Shown here: positions 24,066-27,878 of the stretch, in pieces
Layout: each line of letters opens with the position of its first letter
Numbering within the stretch: position 1 is the stretch's first letter
Assembly (NCBI GenBank): GCA_025363575.1
Contig: JANYDM010000013.1
Span: 1-27,878, forward strand
Source: Betaproteobacteria bacterium
GTDB lineage: Bacteria; Pseudomonadota; Gammaproteobacteria; Burkholderiales; SG8-41
DNA length: 27,878 nt
Reading direction: 5' to 3'
Made by a program: the position numbers and the translations under genes
Notes under the pieces: model-generated
Seen by the model: only the letters and a program-made list of their open reading frames with translations
What the model was told of the DNA's origin: nothing
The model's database searches: none

Positions 24066-25436
24066 ATGAACTTCGATCGCCGCGCCATCGCCGCACCGAC
24101 CCGCGAACTGGCGAGCTGGATCGCGGGACTGACGTATGCAGACCTGCCGCAACGCACGCGCGAAGTCGTGCGCATAGCGATCCTCGATACGGTGGGTGCC
24201 GGCGTCTACGGCTACGCCACGCCGTGGGCCGCGATGCTGCTCGAGTGGGCGCGCCGCGGCGGCGGCAGCGAGGCGACAGCGTGGGGCGATGCCGCGCCGT
24301 CTTTGCGCGCCGCGGACGCGGCGTTGGTAAACGGCACCGCCGCGCACGCATTCGAGCTCGACGACTATCACAACACGAAACTGCATCCGGGCGCAGTCGT
24401 CGTTTCCGCCGCGCTGGCGGTGGCGGAAAAACTCAACAGCAGCGGCTCGCAACTCATCACTGCGATAGCAGCAGGCTACGAAGTGATGATACGCACGAGC
24501 ATGGCCCTCGAGCCGTCGGCCACGCGCCTGCGCGGCTGGCACTTGACCGGCGTGTGCGGGCCGTTCGGCGCGGCCGCCGCGAGCGCATCGCTGATGAAGC
24601 TCGGCACGGAACAGTGCGCGTGGGCGCTCGGGCTCGCTGGCACGCAAAGCGCGGGGTTGTGGGCTTTCAATGCCGACGGCACCATGAGCAAACGCCTGCA
24701 CGCAGGCAAGGCCGCGCACTCGGGCGTGATGGCAGCCGAGCTTGCGCAAATCGGCTTCACCGGGCCCACGCAGATTTACGAGTTCGCCGACGGCGGCGTG
24801 CTGAAGGCGTTCTCCGACGCGTCGGATCCCGCCCCGCTCACCAAAGACCTTGGCAGCGTCTGGCATCTCGATACGACGTCGATCAAGCCCTATTCGTGCT
24901 GCGGCAGCACGCACGCTTATATCGACGCCGCGCTTGCATTGCGCAGGAAATCCGGCGACCAATGGAATGTAAACACGCCGGTGCGCGTGGGCACGAGCAA
25001 AGTCGTCGACGTGCAATGCGGTTTCGATTACGTGCCCTCGTCGGCGCTCAACGCGCAGATGAGCCTGCGTTACGTCGTTGCCGCAGCCTTGCGCCACGGC
25101 CAGGTGTTGCCTGCGCAATTCACTGCGGAGCGCATGGCTGATGCCGGCACCACGGCGCTCGCCAATCGATTGGAGCTCGTGCCCGATCCCGAGCTCGACA
25201 AGCTTTATCCGAAGGACTTCGCCGGCTGGGTCGCCGCCGAACACGACGGCAAGTGGGAACGCGTCGATATCCTGAACCCGACCGGGTCCGTTCACGCGCC
25301 GATCAACGCGCAAGGCATCACCGAAAAATTCCGCGGCATCAATCCGCAGCTGCCGGCCGACAGGATTGCCGCCATCGCACTCGATATCGAGCACCATAAC
25401 GTGCGCGAATTGCTCGGCGCTCTGCACCGCGCCTGA
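24066..25436 (+). CDS. MmgE/PrpD-family protein (2-methylcitrate dehydratase / cis-aconitate decarboxylase superfamily)
   Basis: A 456-residue cytoplasmic enzyme of normal length for the MmgE/PrpD family. Family-typical stretches in order are RTREVVRIAILDTVGAGVYG, GTAAHAFELDDYHNTKLHPG, ITAIAAGYEVMIR, RLHAGKAAHSGVMAAELAQI and KPYSCCGSTHAYIDAAL. Members dehydrate 2-methylcitrate or citrate-like acids, or decarboxylate cis-aconitate, and many are uncharacterised. The frame is open back to 23850, but the ATG at 24066 is certain from GAGGAGT six bases upstream. It is divergent from the TcuA-like dehydrogenase, whose product in the known pathway is cis-aconitate, and is followed after 59 bases by a Bug receptor. 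That makes a joint role in tricarboxylate use attractive but unproven. Confidence 0.9.
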   Translation: MNFDRRAIAAPTRELASWIAGLTYADLPQRTREVVRIAILDTVGAGVYGYATPWAAMLLEWARRGGGSEATAWGDAAPSLRAADAALVNGTAAHAFELDDYHNTKLHPGAVVVSAALAVAEKLNSSGSQLITAIAAGYEVMIRTSMALEPSATRLRGWHLTGVCGPFGAAAASASLMKLGTEQCAWALGLAGTQSAGLWAFNADGTMSKRLHAGKAAHSGVMAAELAQIGFTGPTQIYEFADGGVLKAFSDASDPAPLTKDLGSVWHLDTTSIKPYSCCGSTHAYIDAALALRRKSGDQWNVNTPVRVGTSKVVDVQCGFDYVPSSALNAQMSLRYVVAAALRHGQVLPAQFTAERMADAGTTALANRLELVPDPELDKLYPKDFAGWVAAEHDGKWERVDILNPTGSVHAPINAQGITEKFRGINPQLPADRIAAIALDIEHHNVRELLGALHRA

Positions 25437-25495
25437 TCGCGCAACGAATTCGCAAGGCTGTTTTGCCGCAAGAAATAGTTACTCTGAGGAGCATC

Positions 25496-26476
25496 ATGCA
25501 AAATCGTTACCGCCGCCCCCTGCTTGCAGCTGCTGCCGCAACCCTGCTCGTGGCCGGCCACGCACAAGCGCAGAAAAAAGACGATTATCCGACCAAGCCC
25601 ATTCGCATGATCGTGCCGTTCGCGCCCGGCGGCGGCACCGACATCGTCGCGCGCGCGATGGCGCAGAAGCTGACGGAATCTCTCGGTCAGTCCGTGGTGG
25701 TCGACAACCGCGCGGGCGGCGGCGGCACGATAGGCGCCGAAACGGCGGTGCGTTCGGTGCCCGACGGCTATACGCTAGCGATGGTGTCGGGCAGTTACGC
25801 TACCAACGCGGCCCTTTTCAAGCTGCCGTACGATCCGGTCAGCGACGTCACGCCGATTTCGCTGATCGGTGACACGGGGTTTCTGGTCTCACTGCATCCC
25901 AGCGTGCCGGCAAAAACCGTCAAGGAACTGATCGCGCTCGCCAAGGCGAAGCCGCTCGGCCTCAATTTCGCATCGACCGGCACGGGCGGCATCACTCATC
26001 TCGCCACCGAGCTGTTCGATCTGATGGCCGACGTGAAGATGACGCACATTCCGTATAAAGGCACCGGCCCTGCGCTGATCGATCTGCTCGGCGGTCAGGT
26101 GCAGGTCATGTTCGGCGCGATGCCCGCAATGGTGCCGCAGCACAATACAGGCAAGATCCGCGGCATCGCGGTGACGACTTCCAAGCGTAGCGGGGCCTTG
26201 CCGGACATTCCCACGGTCGCCGAAACCGTGCCCGGTTACGAGGCCATCCTCTGGTACGCATTCTGGGGTCCGAAGAACCTGCCGAAAAACATCGTCACCC
26301 TGCTCAACGCCGATATCACGAAAGCCATCTCGACGCAGGATATGAAGGACCGCATGGCGAAAGAAGGGCTGGAACCCGTCGGCGGGCCGCCCTCGCAGTT
26401 TGGCGACGTGCTCAAGCGCGACGTGCCCAAATGGAAAAAAGTCGTGCAGGACGCCAAAATCAAATCTATCCAGTAG
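25496..26476 (+). CDS. Bug/TctC-family periplasmic solute receptor (4)
   Basis: A 326-residue Bug receptor. The ATG at 25496 has GAGGAG four bases upstream and begins the signal peptide MQNRYRRPLLAAAAATLLVA, cleaved after GHAQA. Mature-protein signatures are YPTKPIRMIVPFAPGGGTD, QSVVVDNRAGGGGTIG, VPDGYTLAMV, THIPYKGTGPALIDLLGG and IRGIAVTTSK. It follows the MmgE/PrpD gene by 59 bases on the same strand and is probably its partner for substrate capture. No TctA/TctB permease genes are present in this window, so it must either use a distant permease or act in sensing. Confidence 0.93.
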   Translation: MQNRYRRPLLAAAAATLLVAGHAQAQKKDDYPTKPIRMIVPFAPGGGTDIVARAMAQKLTESLGQSVVVDNRAGGGGTIGAETAVRSVPDGYTLAMVSGSYATNAALFKLPYDPVSDVTPISLIGDTGFLVSLHPSVPAKTVKELIALAKAKPLGLNFASTGTGGITHLATELFDLMADVKMTHIPYKGTGPALIDLLGGQVQVMFGAMPAMVPQHNTGKIRGIAVTTSKRSGALPDIPTVAETVPGYEAILWYAFWGPKNLPKNIVTLLNADITKAISTQDMKDRMAKEGLEPVGGPPSQFGDVLKRDVPKWKKVVQDAKIKSIQ

Positions 26477-26584
26477 GCGGCCATACACTTTGATACAAAT
26501 GGCGGGTCAACGCGCGCCTGCGGACGAACGTTTTGAGTGATGGAGCGCCGATAAACGCGCCCATTCCACCCAAAGGAGAGACAA

Positions 26585-26905
26585 ATGTTTAAAGTTCAAG
26601 CAACCGTCATTGCTCTGACGCTGGCCTTCGCGGGCAGCGCGCTGGCGCAAACCGCGACCCCCGGCATCGACAAGCAGCAAGCGAACCAGGAGAGACGCAT
26701 TCAGCAAGGCGTGAATTCGGGCGAACTGAATAAGCGCGAAGCGAATCGCCTCGAAAAGCGCGAAGGCAAGCTCGAGGCCGACAAGCAGAAAGCCAAGGCC
26801 GACGGCGTGGTGACCAGGAAAGAGCGCGCGAAACTGCAGCGCGAAGCCAAGCGCGACAGCAAAGCGATCTATCGCCAGAAGCACGACGCGCAAAAGCGGA
26901 AATAA
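26585..26905 (+). CDS. small, highly charged exported protein, function unknown
   Basis: A 106-residue protein with a clear signal peptide (MFKVQATVIALTLAFAGSAL then A before QTATPG). The mature 85 residues are extremely rich in Lys, Arg and Glu and predicted helical. They contain two similar helix-turn units 28 residues apart: S45-GELNKREANRLEKRE and D73-GVVTRKERAKLQREA. Similar Lys/Glu-rich exported proteins are common as hypotheticals in betaproteobacteria; I know no function. AAGGAGAG lies four bases before the ATG and a strong terminator follows 13 bases after the stop, so it is probably transcribed alone and well. Confidence 0.82.
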   Translation: MFKVQATVIALTLAFAGSALAQTATPGIDKQQANQERRIQQGVNSGELNKREANRLEKREGKLEADKQKAKADGVVTRKERAKLQREAKRDSKAIYRQKHDAQKRK

Positions 26906-26918
26906 GCTCCGCCCCGCG

Positions 26919-26955
26919 AAGAAAAGCCCGCCGTGTAGCGGGCTTTTCTTTTTTT
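26919..26955 (+). terminator. strong intrinsic terminator
   Basis: Bases 26919-26931 and 26938-26950 form a perfect 13-pair stem (AAGAAAAGCCCGC / GCGGGCTTTTCTT) with a six-base loop. A run of T to 26955 follows, directly after the small exported protein gene. The A-rich left arm means it may also work, less strongly, in the opposite direction. Confidence 0.92.
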
Positions 26956-27070
26956 GAATTCCGGCCGTAACTTTATCCAGCAAATCGACTCTGTATCTGT
27001 CGATCCTGATTTATATCGAGCCGACGCATGAAAAGCACTGCGCACGCCCGGTCCCGCGCCTGAGAAAACC

Positions 27071-27464
27071 GTGTTGGAACGAATTTCCTATCTCGGCCTG
27101 CCGAATTGTTATCGCATTTTCAACGCGACCACGGAACTCGTCGTTGCGGCGGATATCGGCCCGCGCATCTTGCGCTATTCGCTGATCGGCGGGGGCAACG
27201 TGCCCGGCGAGTATCCGGATCGTGCGACGGAGACCGTGGGGCGTTCCACACCTCGACGGCGCAATGTACCCGGACCAGGGCTGCAATAACGAAGTCTATG
27301 TCGAGGGCGATTACTTCAAAATGGAATCGCTCGGGCCGCTGCAACGGCTGGCGCCGGGCGAAGCCGTCGATCCTGTCGAGCACTGGGAAATTTTTACCGA
27401 CGTCAACGTAGGCACGGATGAAGATTCGCTCGCTGCAGCGGTGCATCCACTGCTCGATGCGTGA
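27071..27464 (+). pseudogene. remnant of a DUF4380/aldose-epimerase-like protein gene with internal deletion and frameshift
   Basis: Two fragments in different frames look like the ends of one protein. From 27071 (GTG, with TTG next) the frame reads ISYLGLPNCYRIFNATTELV then ADIGPRILRYSLIGGGNVPG, a typical N-terminus of DUF4380-like sugar-epimerase-fold proteins, and loses sense after ATETVG near 27240. From about 27246 another frame reads HLDGAMYPDQGCNNEVYVEG, then MESLGPLQRLAPGEAVDPVE and HWEIFTDV, the usual C-terminal part, ending with a stop before 27465. The middle (probably well over 100 residues in intact relatives) is missing. The family assignment is from memory of similar motifs. 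Confidence 0.65.
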
Positions 27465-27550
27465 CGACATGAGCGTGCCACGTCGAAATGCAGCGGCCTG
27501 ATGATTGTGCTCGGCGCGGATCGAAGATTCAGGCTGCTCGCTGCCTGGTT

Positions 27551-27878
27551 TTACTCACCTGGCTTGAGCCCTACTTCCTTGACGACCTTCGTCCACCGTT
27601 CGTAATCCTTGCGGATGCGCCGGTCGAAATCCTGCGGCGTGCCGCCGCTCGGAGTCATGCCGTCGCGTTCCAGGGTTTGCTTGACGGCCGTGTCCTGCAG
27701 CGCCTTGTTAATGGCAGCATTGAGTTGCTGGATGATAGGCTGCGGCGTGCCGCGCGGCGTCATCGTGCCGAACCAGAGCACGACGTCGTAGCCGGGGACA
27801 GTCTCGGAGATGGCGGGCACGTCGGGCAGCGTGTGCCAGCGCTTCTCGGTCGTTACGCCCAGCGCCCTCAACTTGCCG
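27551..27878 (-). CDS. Bug/TctC-family periplasmic solute receptor (5), C-terminal part, continues beyond right edge
   Basis: The last 108 residues or so of a Bug receptor, read on the minus strand from the window edge to a TAA at 27551-27553. GKLRALGVTTEKRWHTLPDV, then ISETVPGYDVVLWFGTMTPR and QLNAAINKALQD align with the C-terminal lobe of the other Bug proteins here. The chain ends DYERWTKVVKEVGLKPGE. The signal peptide and first lobe lie outside the window. It is convergent with the broken DUF4380-like gene. Confidence 0.92.
   Translation of the reverse strand, partial: GKLRALGVTTEKRWHTLPDVPAISETVPGYDVVLWFGTMTPRGTPQPIIQQLNAAINKALQDTAVKQTLERDGMTPSGGTPQDFDRRIRKDYERWTKVVKEVGLKPGE

Noticed and set aside
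23946..25427. 493-codon open frame on the minus strand
   Set aside because: Antisense to the MmgE/PrpD gene with its strong promoter and Shine-Dalgarno; no family motif in the translation.
1..27878. CRISPR array, tRNA, rRNA, insertion sequence, prophage or toxin-antitoxin/defence cluster
   Set aside because: No spaced direct repeats, cloverleaf sequence, transposase, integrase or nuclease motifs were seen on either strand; base composition appears even across the window.

Overview
The window reads as a chromosomal segment of a GC-rich betaproteobacterium, most likely Burkholderiales-like. The main reason is the number of Bug/TctC-type solute receptors (four complete, one cut by the right edge), an expansion typical of that group. 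DUF2946 and PCu(A)C proteins and the metabolic gene content fit the same picture. No rRNA, tRNA, ribosomal protein or other phylogenetic marker is present, so the placement is an inference. No phage, transposase, CRISPR array or plasmid gene was seen.

Layout. 1-2625 (minus strand): a TRAP carboxylate transporter, dctP-dctQ-dctM, with dctM running off the left edge. 2787-8586 (plus): a very large fused hydantoinase/5-oxoprolinase, an interspersed palindromic repeat, and two Bug receptors in tandem. 8675-10236: a small membrane protein divergent from an MFS carrier. 10278-13094 (plus): a carboxymuconolactone-decarboxylase-like protein, an alpha/beta hydrolase lacking its serine nucleophile, and a cytochrome c fused to a Vgb-like propeller. 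13115-14311 (minus): a PrpF-type isomerase. 14464-16857: an envelope copper/redox group made of a TlpA-like thioredoxin (plus) and, on the minus strand, DUF2946, the copper chaperone PCu(A)C and a Cys-rich outer-membrane barrel. 16903-18126 (minus): an FMN-dependent 2-hydroxyacid dehydrogenase. 18252-21271 (plus): class II aldolase, Bug receptor, MFS carrier. 21300-23783 (minus): a TcuA-like flavoprotein, then a class III nucleotide cyclase with an FHA domain. 24066-26476 (plus): an MmgE/PrpD enzyme and a Bug receptor. 26585-26905 (plus): a small charged secreted protein with a strong terminator. 27071-27464: a broken DUF4380-like gene. 27551-27878 (minus): the C-terminal part of another Bug protein.

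How the genes may work together. Most of the window looks like scavenging of small carboxylates and lactams. Periplasmic receptors (DctP, Bug proteins) and MFS carriers bring in substrates. The soluble enzymes (oxoprolinase, PrpF, TcuA-like, MmgE/PrpD, 2-hydroxyacid dehydrogenase, class II aldolase) then isomerise, dehydrogenate, hydrate or cleave organic acids. The divergent TcuA-like / MmgE-PrpD-Bug block is the most coherent catabolic unit. The 14.5-16.9 kb block is a separate theme, extracytoplasmic copper and thiol chemistry. No recognisable transcription factor is encoded; the only signalling protein is the cyclase-FHA fusion.

No clear new defence or mobile system was found. The points most worth a second look are the terminator-like hairpin inside a signal-peptide coding region, the serine-less hydrolase beside a variant CMD protein, the cytochrome-propeller fusion, the copper module with a Cys-rich barrel, and the possible tricarballylate-type pathway.
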